Positions 37,126-45,355 of a DNA stretch of 64,000 bases are shown here, piece by piece. Under the pieces are notes generated by a model that had not been told where the DNA came from, ran no database searches, and saw only the letters and a list, made by a program, of their open reading frames with translations. Position 1 is the first letter of the stretch. Every line of letters begins with the position of its first letter. The translations under genes were made by a program, and so were the position numbers. This stretch comes from Polyangiaceae bacterium (GTDB lineage: Bacteria > Myxococcota_A > Polyangia > Polyangiales > Polyangiaceae), in contig JAICUB010000034.1 of NCBI GenBank assembly GCA_025936045.1, positions 1 through 64,000 on the forward strand, given 5' to 3'.

Positions 37126-37155
37126 AAAAACGATCGCGGGGGTGCGATCGTTTTT
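37126..37155 (-). terminator. Rho-independent terminator of purH
   Basis: A perfect 12-bp stem AAAAACGATCGC / GCGATCGTTTTT with a six-base loop lies about 50 bp beyond the purH stop. On the minus strand the stem runs into GTTTTTTG. It is nearly symmetric, so it can also stop + strand transcription from the parA side. Confidence 0.9.
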
Positions 37156-37204
37156 GGGGCGCCGGGGGCTGGCGCGCCGCTGGCTGCGGAGAGGTGCGCG
37201 AGGG

Positions 37205-38770
37205 TTAGTGGCGGAAGTGACGGACTCCCGTGAAGATCATGGCGATCCCGAATTCGTCGGCGGCGCGGATCACCTCTTCGTCCTTTTTGCTGCCGCCGGG
37301 CTGGGCCATGGCCGCGATGCCCGCGCGGGCGGCGACCTGGATGTTGTCGGGGAAGGGGAAGAAGGCGTCGGAAGCGAGCACGCTGCCCTTGGCGCGATCC
37401 CCCGCTTTTTCGCATGCGGTTTGGACGGCCGTGACGCGCGCGGTTTGGCCGCCGCCGATGCCGATGGTTTCGTACACGCCGGGGCTTCTGCCGGGCGCCG
37501 CGAGGACGATGGCGTTGCTCTTCACGTGCTTGCAGACGCACCACGCGAAAGCGAGGGCGGAGAGCTCTGCTTGCGTGGGCGCGCGGCGCGTCACGACCCG
37601 ACCGGCTTCGACTTCACCCGCGCCCGTCGCGTCGCGATCCTGCACGACCAAGCCGCCGCTCACGCGCTTGAACTGGCGCGCCGGATGGGTGGGCCCGAGC
37701 CACTCGCCCGTGGCGATGAGGCGCAGGGCCGCCTTCGAACGCAAGCGGTCGAGCGCGCCGGGCGAAAAGCCGGGCGCGATGATGCACTCGAGGAACGTCT
37801 CGGCGAGGATCTCGGCCGTCACGTCGTCGACCTCGCGGTTCAACGCCACGATGCCGCCGAACGCGCTCATCGGATCGGCTTCGCGCGCGGCGCGGTAGGC
37901 GTCGGCCAGCATCGGCGCGGTCGCGACGCCGCACGGGTTCGTGTGCTTCACGACGACGGCCGCGGGGTTTTCGAATTCGCGCACGGCGTCGAGCGCAGCG
38001 TCGACGTCGACCAGGTTATTGAAGCTCAGCTCCTTGGCGCCGCTGCCGAGGCTCTCCGCGCAGCCGAGCGAGCCGGGCGGGGCGTTGCGCTCGCGGTAAA
38101 AAGCGCCGCTTTGGTGCGGATTTTCGCCGTAACGGAGCGAGTACGCCTTCTCGAGGGTGGGCGTGAGGAAGCGCGGGTAGCCGTCCGCTTCCGTGCGCGC
38201 GCTGAGCCAGCCGCTGATGGCGGCGTCGTAGGCAGCGGTGTGGGCGAACGCCTTGGCGGCGAGACGCTCGCGTGTGCCGCGCGAAACGTCACCCTCGCGC
38301 GAGAGCTCGTCGAGCACGAGCCGGTAGTCGGACGGATCGCAGATGACCGTCACTCGCTCGTGGTTCTTCGCCGCGGAGCGGAGCATGCTCGGGCCGCCGA
38401 TGTCGATGTTCTCGATCAACGTCTCGAAGGTCGTCCCCGGCTTCGAGAGCGTCTGCTCGAACGGATAGAGGTTTACGACCACGAGGTCGATGGTGCGCGC
38501 GCCGAGGCGCTCGAGATCGGCGTCGTCGAGGCCGGCGCGCGCGAGGATGCCGCCGTGCACGCGCGGGTGCAGCGTCTTCACTCGGCCGCTCATCACCTCG
38601 GGCGAGCCGGTGTACGCCTCGACGCTCTCGACGGGGACGCCGCCCGCTTTGAGCGAGCCGTAGGTGCCGCCGGTCGAGACCAGCGTGATGCCGCGATCGG
38701 CGAGGGACTTGGCAAATTGCATCAGTCCGGTCTTGTCGGAAACGGACAGAATGGCGGTGCGGATCGGCAT
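37205..38770 (-). CDS. purH: Bifunctional AICAR transformylase/IMP cyclohydrolase
   Basis: The 521-aa enzyme performs the last two steps of de novo purine synthesis. The N-terminal IMP cyclohydrolase domain begins ILSVSDKTGL and has STGGTYGSL and TLHPRVHGGIL. The transformylase domain has LRYGENPHQ, the KHTNPCGVA signature, SAFGGIVALN and a C-terminal DAFFPFPDN segment. The ATG at 38770 (MPIRTAILSVSDK) is preferred over one 12 codons upstream because it matches the usual start of the family. The gene ends 50 bp before a strong terminator and appears monocistronic. Confidence 0.97.
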   Translation of the reverse strand: MPIRTAILSVSDKTGLMQFAKSLADRGITLVSTGGTYGSLKAGGVPVESVEAYTGSPEVMSGRVKTLHPRVHGGILARAGLDDADLERLGARTIDLVVVNLYPFEQTLSKPGTTFETLIENIDIGGPSMLRSAAKNHERVTVICDPSDYRLVLDELSREGDVSRGTRERLAAKAFAHTAAYDAAISGWLSARTEADGYPRFLTPTLEKAYSLRYGENPHQSGAFYRERNAPPGSLGCAESLGSGAKELSFNNLVDVDAALDAVREFENPAAVVVKHTNPCGVATAPMLADAYRAAREADPMSAFGGIVALNREVDDVTAEILAETFLECIIAPGFSPGALDRLRSKAALRLIATGEWLGPTHPARQFKRVSGGLVVQDRDATGAGEVEAGRVVTRRAPTQAELSALAFAWCVCKHVKSNAIVLAAPGRSPGVYETIGIGGGQTARVTAVQTACEKAGDRAKGSVLASDAFFPFPDNIQVAARAGIAAMAQPGGSKKDEEVIRAADEFGIAMIFTGVRHFRH

Positions 38771-38831
38771 GGGGGCGGGGAATCTACCCCGGAGAGTGGC
38801 GGGCAATCCAGACGGCCCGCGCGACGGCCGT

Positions 38832-38984
38832 TCAGAGGTTCGGATCCGCCAGAAATTCGGCTTCCACGTCGGTCTCGGTCAGCGGCCGCGCGAAGAAATC
38901 CTCCACGGTCATGCCGCGACGCTCGAGCAGGTACGCCGTCAGGAGCTCGTACCGGCGATAAAGCCCCGAACGCCGGACGCTCAT
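38832..38984 (-). CDS. Small protein (50 aa) coupled to an upstream membrane protein gene
   Basis: The ATG at 38984 overlaps the stop of the upstream 85-aa gene as ATGA and is preceded by a GGAG ribosome site inside that gene. The product is mostly helical and charged (SGLYRRYELLTAYLLERRGMTVEDFFARP). The longer frame to 39152 is not needed. It may be a cytoplasmic partner of the membrane protein; no family is recognised. The coupling argues against reading the pair as one frameshifted gene. Confidence 0.5.
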   Translation of the reverse strand: MSVRRSGLYRRYELLTAYLLERRGMTVEDFFARPLTETDVEAEFLADPNL

Positions 38985-39238
38985 CTCCGGCGCGTCACGC
39001 GGGATGGCCGCTCGCCCCGCGCGGAAGTCGACACCTCCTCGAGCAAAGGGCTCGTTTCCGGTGGCAGCGGTTTCCGTGAATGGAGCACGCTGTTCGCGTG
39101 CTCCGCGGAATGAGCGAACAGCAGCTCGGGGTGCAAAGCCAGCGCGAGCCACGCCATGGCGACGCCGAACGCTCCCACGACGGTTCGAACGATTGTGCGC
39201 GCAATGCGGCGCGCGCGCCTCGAAGCGAGCGGCGTCAT
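38981..39238 (-). CDS. Small single-helix membrane protein (85 aa)
   Basis: A basic start (MTPLASRRARRIARTIVRTV) is followed by one hydrophobic helix (VGAFGVAMAWLALALHPELLF), then a hydrophilic outer part and an Arg-rich end. It precedes and is coupled to the 50-aa gene. The sequence after the helix (AHSAEHANSVLHSRKPLP) resembles the head of larger uncharacterised membrane proteins, so a shortened family member is possible. Confidence 0.5.
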   Translation of the reverse strand: MTPLASRRARRIARTIVRTVVGAFGVAMAWLALALHPELLFAHSAEHANSVLHSRKPLPPETSPLLEEVSTSARGERPSRVTRRR

Positions 39239-39291
39239 GCCCGTCGAAACCAGGGGGCGGGCGGGTTATTCCCGGGTCCGGCGCGCGGACG

Positions 39292-40566
39292 TTAGTTCGT
39301 GCAATGTGCGGTGTCGGCGGCGGCGATCGTGCCGGGACACGCGGTCGGCGAGCAGCTGCCGTCGCCGTCGCACTGCTCGCAGGCGCTCACGTCGTCGAGG
39401 GCGCAGTCGAGATCCACGGCGCCGCACCCGCAGTCGCAGAAACCGTCGTAATAGAAGCTGCGGTCGCACGTCCACTCGCTCGGGACGTCGATGAGGCAGA
39501 GCTCGTTGTGGTTCGGATCGATGTGCGATTTGTCGCCCGCCGAGCAACCCTCGACCGGAAAGTTGCCGCAGACGTACGAGAGCTCGATGCCCTGACAGTA
39601 CACGTCCGCAACGCCGCAGCCGCAGTCGCAAATGGCGTCGCGCCACGCAGCGTCCGAGCAAGTCCAGCCGCTCGGCGGCGGAGCGCATTCGGTCGGGTCT
39701 TCGGGGTCCACCGTGCCGACGCACATGCCGTGCCCGCCGCACGTGAGGCAGCGCACGCAGCTGTCGAAGTCGCTCGTCCGGCAGTCGAGGTCGGGCACGC
39801 CGCAGCCGCAATCGCATTCGAGGCCGTCCGCGTACGCATTTGCCGGGCACGTCCACTCGGGAGGAGCGGCGGGTTGAGCGCAACGGCCGTTCGCGTCGAC
39901 GTCGATGGTACCCGGGCAGGGTTGCGCCGAACACGACCCCGGGGAGTCGCATTTGTCGCACGCGGTCGCGCCGGAGGACGCGCAGTCGGGATCGAGCGTT
40001 CCGCAGCCGCAATCACAGCGGACGCCGTCGCGATAGAGCCGCGGCGAGCAGTTCCAGGCCGGAGGCGGCGCCGAGCAGTGCGCGTTGTCGTCCGGCTCGA
40101 CCTTGTCGCAATGGAGCGGCCAGCAGCTCGTTTCGTCACAGACTTCACACGCGCTCGCCTTCGCGTCCGCGCAGTCCCCGTCGACCACGCCGCAGCCACA
40201 ATTGCAGGTGCCGTCGCCGTAGGTCGCCGGATCGCAGGTCCAACCCTGGGGCGCGAGCGTGCCCGCGGAGCCGCTCGAGCTCGAGCCGCCGCGGCCCGCG
40301 AGCAGAGCGCCGCCCGCGTTCATGCCCGCCGTACCGCGTCCACCCGCGCCCGCGGCGCTGCTGCCGCTGCGTCCGGCGTCGGTCGCGAAACCGCCGCCGC
40401 CCGCTCGGCCGGCGCCGGTTGTGCCCGCGCCGGCGGCTCCGCCCGTCGTTTGCCCGGGGCGGCCGGCATTCGACGGTCCGGATTGAACGGCGTGGTCACT
40501 CGAGCATCCGAGCCACGCCGCGACCGACAGTCCAATCAGCGCCAGCGTTCGCCCGCTCATCGCCAC
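39292..40566 (-). CDS. Lipoprotein with five Cys-rich CDCGCG repeats
   Basis: The 424-aa protein has a lipoprotein signal (SVAAWLGC, Cys about 21), a Gly/Ser/Ala linker of about 85 residues, and five tandem repeats of roughly 55-65 residues at about 107-424. Each repeat reads W.C, a Tyr/Trp-containing segment with D or DG, CDCGCG (CNCGCG in the first), V.D.DC, and then further cysteines (CEVCDE, CDKCDS and similar), giving around eight to ten cysteines per unit. This dense pattern suggests a disulfide-bonded surface domain or metal binding. I know no function for it. It is divergent from no clear partner; the hybrid kinase gene starts further upstream on the same strand. Confidence 0.8.
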   Translation of the reverse strand: MAMSGRTLALIGLSVAAWLGCSSDHAVQSGPSNAGRPGQTTGGAAGAGTTGAGRAGGGGFATDAGRSGSSAAGAGGRGTAGMNAGGALLAGRGGSSSSGSAGTLAPQGWTCDPATYGDGTCNCGCGVVDGDCADAKASACEVCDETSCWPLHCDKVEPDDNAHCSAPPPAWNCSPRLYRDGVRCDCGCGTLDPDCASSGATACDKCDSPGSCSAQPCPGTIDVDANGRCAQPAAPPEWTCPANAYADGLECDCGCGVPDLDCRTSDFDSCVRCLTCGGHGMCVGTVDPEDPTECAPPPSGWTCSDAAWRDAICDCGCGVADVYCQGIELSYVCGNFPVEGCSAGDKSHIDPNHNELCLIDVPSEWTCDRSFYYDGFCDCGCGAVDLDCALDDVSACEQCDGDGSCSPTACPGTIAAADTAHCTN

Positions 40567-40654
40567 GAGCAGTATGCCCGAAACGAAGACCGCGCTTCGG
40601 GCGGAAAAGCAACGCTTGCGGAGCTCCGCCGCGCGAGCGCGTCGCGCTTCATCT

Positions 40655-42319
40655 TCAACTGAAGCGACCGCGCGCGACTTCCCATACGAGCCGCACGACT
40701 TCGGCCGGCGAGGCAGGCTTGGCGACGTGCGCTTGGAAACCGGCCCGATGCGCCAAATCGCGGTCCTCGGACTGGCTGTAGGCGGTGAACGCGATCGCCG
40801 GCAGCTTCTCGGCTGGACGGCGTTCGCGCACGCGCCGGATGAGCTCGAAGCCGTCCGCGCCCGGAAGGCCGATGTCGCTCAGCAGTACGTCGGGACGCGC
40901 GGCGTCGAGCTTCGATAGAGCTTCGTCGGCGGTACGCGCCGTCTCCACGAGCGCGCCCTCGTCCGTCAGCACGGTGACGAGCAATTCCCGTGCGTCGTCG
41001 TCGTCCTCGACCACGAGCACCCTCATGTTGACGAGCCGCCCGATCGGGACCTCGCCGCGCGAAGACGGCGGCGGGCCGGACGCGTGCTCGTTGCCATAGC
41101 GGCGAACGATGCGCCCCGCCTCGAGCGGGAGCACGATGCGGAAAGTCGAGCCTTTGCCCTCGCCCTCGCTCTCCGCCGTGACTTCACCGCCGTGGGCGAG
41201 CACGAGGTGTCGAACGAGCGCCAGCCCGAGACCAAGGCCGGAGAAGCGACGGGTGGCGGAGCTGTCTTCCTGTCGGAACCGGTCGAAGACGTGCGGCAAG
41301 AAGCTCGGGGTGATGCCCTTGCCCGAGTCGGTAACCGACAGCATGACCTCGCTCGCCGTGGCGGTGAGCTCGACGCGGATGAAGCCGCCCGCGGGAGTGA
41401 ACTTGGTGGCGTTGCTGAGCAGGTTCCAGACCGATTGTTGCAAGCGATCCGCGTCGCCGTTGACGACCACCAAGCCGGTGCGAATCGCACATTCGAGCTT
41501 CAGTCCCTTGGCGTCGGCGGCCGGCTTCTGCGATTCGACCGCGCCCCGCACGAGCTCGGCGAAATCGAGCGGCCGGAGCTCGACGTGGAGCTTGCCCGAC
41601 ATCACCCGCGTGGTGTCGAGGATGTCCTCGATCAACTGAACCTGGACCTTGGCGTTGCGCTCGATGGTGTCGAGTCCGCGGCGAAGCGTCGCCTCGTCGG
41701 GGGGATTCACTCTCAAAAGATGCGCCCAGCCGAGGATCGAATTGAGGGGAGTCCGTAGCTCGTGCGACACGGTCGCCATGAAGGCGTCCTTCGCACGGTT
41801 CGCTTCTTCAGCGGATTGTCGGGCGCGCTGCGCGGCGAGCTCGGCCCGCCGCGTGCGCTCGTGCAGCGTGTGCACGCGCACGAGGGTGAGCACGCGCGCG
41901 CGGAGCTCCTCCGAGTCGGACGCTTTGACCACGAAATCGTTCGCCCCCGCCTTGAGCCCGTCGACGATGTCTTCCGGGCCGCCCGTCGCCGTCAGAATCA
42001 GGATCGGAAAGCTTGCCTGATCGTAGCGCTGCCTGAGGAAGCGACAGAGCTCGAGCCCGGACATCTCGGGCATGTGCCAGTCGAGCACGAGGACGTCGGG
42101 GCGTGTGCCCGAGGCGAGCACTTCGAGCACGCTCGGAGCGTTGCTGAAGGTTCGCACTTCGTGGTGCTCGGCGAGGAGGTGACTTACGACCTCTGCTTCG
42201 AGCGGACTGTCGTCGACCACCCAAATGAGCCCGCGATCCCCCTCCCGCACCGGACGCGGAGAAATGTGAACCGGCGAACCAAAACTCTCGTCAGAAATCT
42301 GTCGACTCCGGATGGACAC
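40655..42319 (-). CDS. Soluble hybrid histidine kinase (REC-HisKA-HATPase-REC)
   Basis: The 554-aa protein has an N-terminal receiver (about residues 30-150, acceptor D80 in VLDWHMPE) and a short coiled coil. HisKA follows with H186 (SHELRTPLNS), then the HATPase domain (N box NLLSNATKF, G1 DSGKGI, F box, G2 GLGLGLALV) and a second receiver near the C-end (about 430-550, SDIGLPGADGF). No membrane or sensor domain is present, so input probably arrives by phosphotransfer to the first receiver. It is divergent from the cheY-led operon with 107 bp between, which suggests but does not prove a link to the chemosensory system. Confidence 0.93.
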   Translation of the reverse strand: MSIRSRQISDESFGSPVHISPRPVREGDRGLIWVVDDSPLEAEVVSHLLAEHHEVRTFSNAPSVLEVLASGTRPDVLVLDWHMPEMSGLELCRFLRQRYDQASFPILILTATGGPEDIVDGLKAGANDFVVKASDSEELRARVLTLVRVHTLHERTRRAELAAQRARQSAEEANRAKDAFMATVSHELRTPLNSILGWAHLLRVNPPDEATLRRGLDTIERNAKVQVQLIEDILDTTRVMSGKLHVELRPLDFAELVRGAVESQKPAADAKGLKLECAIRTGLVVVNGDADRLQQSVWNLLSNATKFTPAGGFIRVELTATASEVMLSVTDSGKGITPSFLPHVFDRFRQEDSSATRRFSGLGLGLALVRHLVLAHGGEVTAESEGEGKGSTFRIVLPLEAGRIVRRYGNEHASGPPPSSRGEVPIGRLVNMRVLVVEDDDDARELLVTVLTDEGALVETARTADEALSKLDAARPDVLLSDIGLPGADGFELIRRVRERRPAEKLPAIAFTAYSQSEDRDLAHRAGFQAHVAKPASPAEVVRLVWEVARGRFS

Positions 42320-42426
42320 GCTAGCGCCGATCGTTCACTCGCGCAGTGTAGCGTTGCGCCACAGCGGCTCAGGGCGCGGCATTCGACCGGGTCATCGTCT
42401 TGACCCACTCCTGACCCCGCCCTAGC

Positions 42427-42822
42427 GTGGCTGAAATGTCTTCGATTTTGGTCGTCGACGACAGCAAGGTCATGCGCGACATCGTCGTCGCGTGTCTGCG
42501 CGCGATTTCGGGGACGAGCTTCGTCCATGCGTCGACGGGGCTCGAAGCCATCGAGCGCCTCTCCCTCGCCCCTTTCGATCTGATGGTACTCGACCTCAAC
42601 ATGCCGGACGTGGGCGGCATCGAGGTGCTCGAGTTCGTGCGCGGGCAGGATCGGTTGCGTGAGCTTCCCGTCCTGATCGTGACCACGCGCGGCGACGAAG
42701 AGTCGCGCGAGCGCGTGCTACGCGCCGGAGCCACTGCGTTTCTCGCCAAGCCGTTCACGCCGGATGCAATCATCGCGCAAGTGCGTGCGCTTTTGCCGCA
42801 AGCGGTGGAATCGCGGGCGTGA
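42427..42822 (+). CDS. cheY: CheY-like single-domain response regulator
   Basis: The 131-aa receiver has the acidic pair (VVDDSK), phosphoacceptor D56 (LDLNMP), the Thr pair (IVTTRG) and Lys108 (AKPFTPD). The GTG at 42427 or the ATG three codons later may start it. It has no output domain. As first gene of the operon it is the likely phosphorylation target of the CheA encoded next, and may talk to motility or another pathway. Its last four bases overlap the GTG of cheA. Confidence 0.93.
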   Translation: MAEMSSILVVDDSKVMRDIVVACLRAISGTSFVHASTGLEAIERLSLAPFDLMVLDLNMPDVGGIEVLEFVRGQDRLRELPVLIVTTRGDEESRERVLRAGATAFLAKPFTPDAIIAQVRALLPQAVESRA

Positions 42823-44873
42823 CCGGCTCGACCGATCTCAAGGAGTTCCTCGCCGCATACTTGGTCGAGGCCGAGGAACACGTTTCTTCGGCCAACGCGC
42901 GTCTGCTCGCGCTCGAAGCCGCCGAGCGGAGCGGCACGCACGATCCCAAGGCGCTGCGCGACATCTTTCGCTCGCTTCACACGCTGAAGGGCCTGTCGGC
43001 GATGGTCGGCGTCGAGCCCATCGTCGGCATCGCGCACCGGATGGAAGCCTTCGTTCGGGGCTTCGATCGCGCGGGAACCGCGCCGTCCCTGCAGGCGACC
43101 GACGTGCTGCTCAAGGGGTTGCAAGCCATCGCTCAACGCGTCGCCGCACTGGCCCGCGGGGAAGCGGCGGCGCCGCCGCCGCCCGAGCTGCTCGCTGAGC
43201 TCGACGCGCTCGACGCGAAGGCGGGCCCGCTCGCGGAACGTTCGGGGCCGGACCTCGATCTCGAGCCGGAGCTCGTCGCGAAGCTCGTCCCGTTCGAGGT
43301 CGAACAACTCGTGCGTGGCATCGCCGGCGGGCAGCGCGGGGTACTCGCCGAGTTCGTGCCGTCGCCCGCGCGCGCCGCCGAGGGCCTCTCGATCAATACG
43401 GTGCGCGAGCGGCTCGCCGCGGTCGCCGAGATCGTCCGCGTGCTGCCGCGCGCGCTCCCGCTGTCGCCGGAGTCGCCCGGAGGGCTCTCGTTCCAGCTGA
43501 TCCTTCTCACGCAGGCGGCCGACGAGCAGATTGCCGCAGCCGTAGGCGTCCCCGTGGCGAGCTTGCGACCCATCAGGAGCGGCGCCGTCGCGGACGTTCC
43601 CGCAGGGGCCTTCCCGGACGCGAGCGTGCCCTTCGACGACGGGGACGGCGCCGACGGCTTCGCTGCCGGCGTTCGGCGCGGGATCGTGCGTGTCGATGTG
43701 AACCGGCTCGACGAGGCGATGGAGGGCCTCGCGACGCTCATCGTCACGCGTTTTCGGCTCGCGCGCGCGGTCGCAGATCTGGCGGCGCGCGGCGTCAACA
43801 CGCGCGAGCTCGCCGACGTGGTCGCCGACAACGCGCGCCAGCTCCGCACTCTGCGCGCCGCGATCGTGCGCGTGCGCATGGTGCCGGTGTCGGATTTGCT
43901 CGATCGGGTCCCGTTGCTCGTGCGCGGCCTACAACGGACGACCCATCGCTCGGTGCGGGTCGAGCTCGAAGGCGGGGACGCGGAGCTCGACAAATCGGTC
44001 TCGGAGCGTCTTTTCCCCGTGATTGTACACCTGGTGCGCAACGCGGTCGATCACGCCATCGAGACGCCGGACGAGCGCGCCCGCCGCGGCAAGCCGGAAG
44101 AAGGGCTCTTGCGCATCAGCTGTCGGGCGCGCTCGAACACGCGACTCGAGCTCACGGTGAGTGACGACGGTCGCGGGATCGACTCGCAAGCCGTCGCGCG
44201 CAAGGCGGGGCGCCCCGTGCCGGATACGGCCGCGGGGTTACTCGCTCTGCTCTGCATTCCGGGACTCTCCACGCGCGACGTCGCGACGACCACGAGCGGC
44301 CGCGGCATGGGCATGGAGATCGTCAAACGCATCGTCGTCGACGAGCTCGGCGGCGAGCTCGAGCTCGAGACGCACGTCGGCACCGGAACGCGCTTCACGT
44401 TGCGCGTTCCGCTCACCATCTCGATCGTCGACGCATTCGCCTTCGAGTGCGCCGGTCAGCGCTTCGTCGTGCCCGTCTCGACGGTGGACGAAATCGTCGA
44501 AGTCGACCGCTCCGAGCTCGTGCAGGTGCCCGCTCATCACGGCGGCGGGCCCGAGCTCGACGTGATCCTGCGCCGCGGCCAGGCCGTCCCCGTGGTCAAG
44601 CTCGCGAGCATATTTCGTCTCGACGCCGCTGCCTCGGCCGCGGGCAAGGCGATCATCGTGCGGCGCGCCGGCGCGCCCATCGCCTTCGCGGTAGACCGCA
44701 TGCTGGGCCAGCAGGAGGTCGTGATTCGGCCGATGAACGATACGCTCGTTCGCGCGCCCGGCGTTTCGGGCGCGACCGATCTCGGCGACGGCAGGCCGAC
44801 GCTGGTGCTCGACCTGGTTGCGCTCGGCACCACGCTGAACGCGGGCGCTCCGGCGCCGAGAGTGGTCGCATGA
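42819..44873 (+). CDS. cheA: Chemosensory histidine kinase CheA
   Basis: The 684-aa kinase begins with an Hpt domain with H54 (RSLHTLKGLS). A poorly conserved linker region (about 130-280) lacks a clear P2 receiver-binding domain. The P3 dimerisation helices (about 290-350), HATPase domain (N box HLVRNAVDHAIE, DDGRGI, GRGMGMEIVK) and C-terminal CheW-like P5 domain follow. The GTG overlaps cheY as GTGA. It should autophosphorylate under control of the MCP and pass phosphate to CheY and CheB. Confidence 0.95.
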   Translation: MTGSTDLKEFLAAYLVEAEEHVSSANARLLALEAAERSGTHDPKALRDIFRSLHTLKGLSAMVGVEPIVGIAHRMEAFVRGFDRAGTAPSLQATDVLLKGLQAIAQRVAALARGEAAAPPPPELLAELDALDAKAGPLAERSGPDLDLEPELVAKLVPFEVEQLVRGIAGGQRGVLAEFVPSPARAAEGLSINTVRERLAAVAEIVRVLPRALPLSPESPGGLSFQLILLTQAADEQIAAAVGVPVASLRPIRSGAVADVPAGAFPDASVPFDDGDGADGFAAGVRRGIVRVDVNRLDEAMEGLATLIVTRFRLARAVADLAARGVNTRELADVVADNARQLRTLRAAIVRVRMVPVSDLLDRVPLLVRGLQRTTHRSVRVELEGGDAELDKSVSERLFPVIVHLVRNAVDHAIETPDERARRGKPEEGLLRISCRARSNTRLELTVSDDGRGIDSQAVARKAGRPVPDTAAGLLALLCIPGLSTRDVATTTSGRGMGMEIVKRIVVDELGGELELETHVGTGTRFTLRVPLTISIVDAFAFECAGQRFVVPVSTVDEIVEVDRSELVQVPAHHGGGPELDVILRRGQAVPVVKLASIFRLDAAASAAGKAIIVRRAGAPIAFAVDRMLGQQEVVIRPMNDTLVRAPGVSGATDLGDGRPTLVLDLVALGTTLNAGAPAPRVVA

Positions 44874-45355
44874 CGCTCCACGTCGTCTTTGCCATCGCCG
44901 ACGTCGAATATGCGCTGCCCGTCGCGTCGGTGCTGCAAATGGAGTCGTTCACGGGCGCGACTGCGGTGCCCGGCGCGCCAGCCTACGTCCTCGGCATCGT
45001 CACGGTGCGCGGTCGGGTGCTGCCGGTCGTCGACCTCAGACGGCGGGTAGGGCTGCCTCCGAGCGCCCCGACGCCGGATACGCGAATCATCGTGACGGAG
45101 CTCGAGGGTCGTGTGGTCGCCCTGTGCGTCGATCGCGCGCGTGAAGTCATCGATCTGGATGCCGCAGCGCGTCAGCCGGCGCCCGATCTCGTGAACGAGC
45201 GCTCCGCCGGGCTCGTGCACGGCATGCACGCGGTCGGCAAGCGCCTTCTGCTGCTTTTGGACCTCCCGAGAGTGTTGAGTGAACACGCCCATGACCATGA
45301 ACCCAGAGCCCTCCTCGACGACGAAACCCACCACCGACCTGCGCTCCCGGGTTGA
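44870..45355 (+). CDS. cheW: CheW coupling protein
   Basis: The 161-aa protein is one CheW domain (FAIADVEYALPVASV, VPGAPAYVLGIVTVRGRVLPVVDL) that bridges CheA to the receptor. The start overlaps the cheA stop as ATGA. The last 25 residues (EHAHDHEPRALLDDETHH) are not part of the domain and are encoded where the frame overlaps the beginning of the mcp gene, giving a 77-bp overlap if mcp starts at 45279. Confidence 0.93.
   Translation: MTLHVVFAIADVEYALPVASVLQMESFTGATAVPGAPAYVLGIVTVRGRVLPVVDLRRRVGLPPSAPTPDTRIIVTELEGRVVALCVDRAREVIDLDAAARQPAPDLVNERSAGLVHGMHAVGKRLLLLLDLPRVLSEHAHDHEPRALLDDETHHRPALPG

Larger units (their letters stand above)
36706..37204. promoter_or_regulatory. 499-bp intergenic region between parA and purH
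   Basis: No convincing gene is present. It holds the likely parA promoter, an AT-rich segment near 36840-36860, a long dyad at 36907-36941 and the purH terminator at 37126-37155. A short frame from an ATG near 37055 reads a charged helix, but it runs into the terminator hairpin and is not supported. Confidence 0.5.

Noticed and set aside
37055..37200. Small charged helical frame starting MERRVERIEAETKQF
   Set aside because: It reads through the purH terminator hairpin, lacks a ribosome site and ends in random-looking sequence.
37142..39079. Open frame of 645 codons opposite purH
   Set aside because: It is the antisense shadow of purH in GC-rich DNA; it is Arg/Ala/Gly/Val-rich with no domain, while purH on the other strand is fully conserved.
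38832..39238. One frameshifted gene instead of two small genes
   Set aside because: The ATGA overlap and GGAG site before the second start favour two coupled genes, though comparison with relatives could reverse this.
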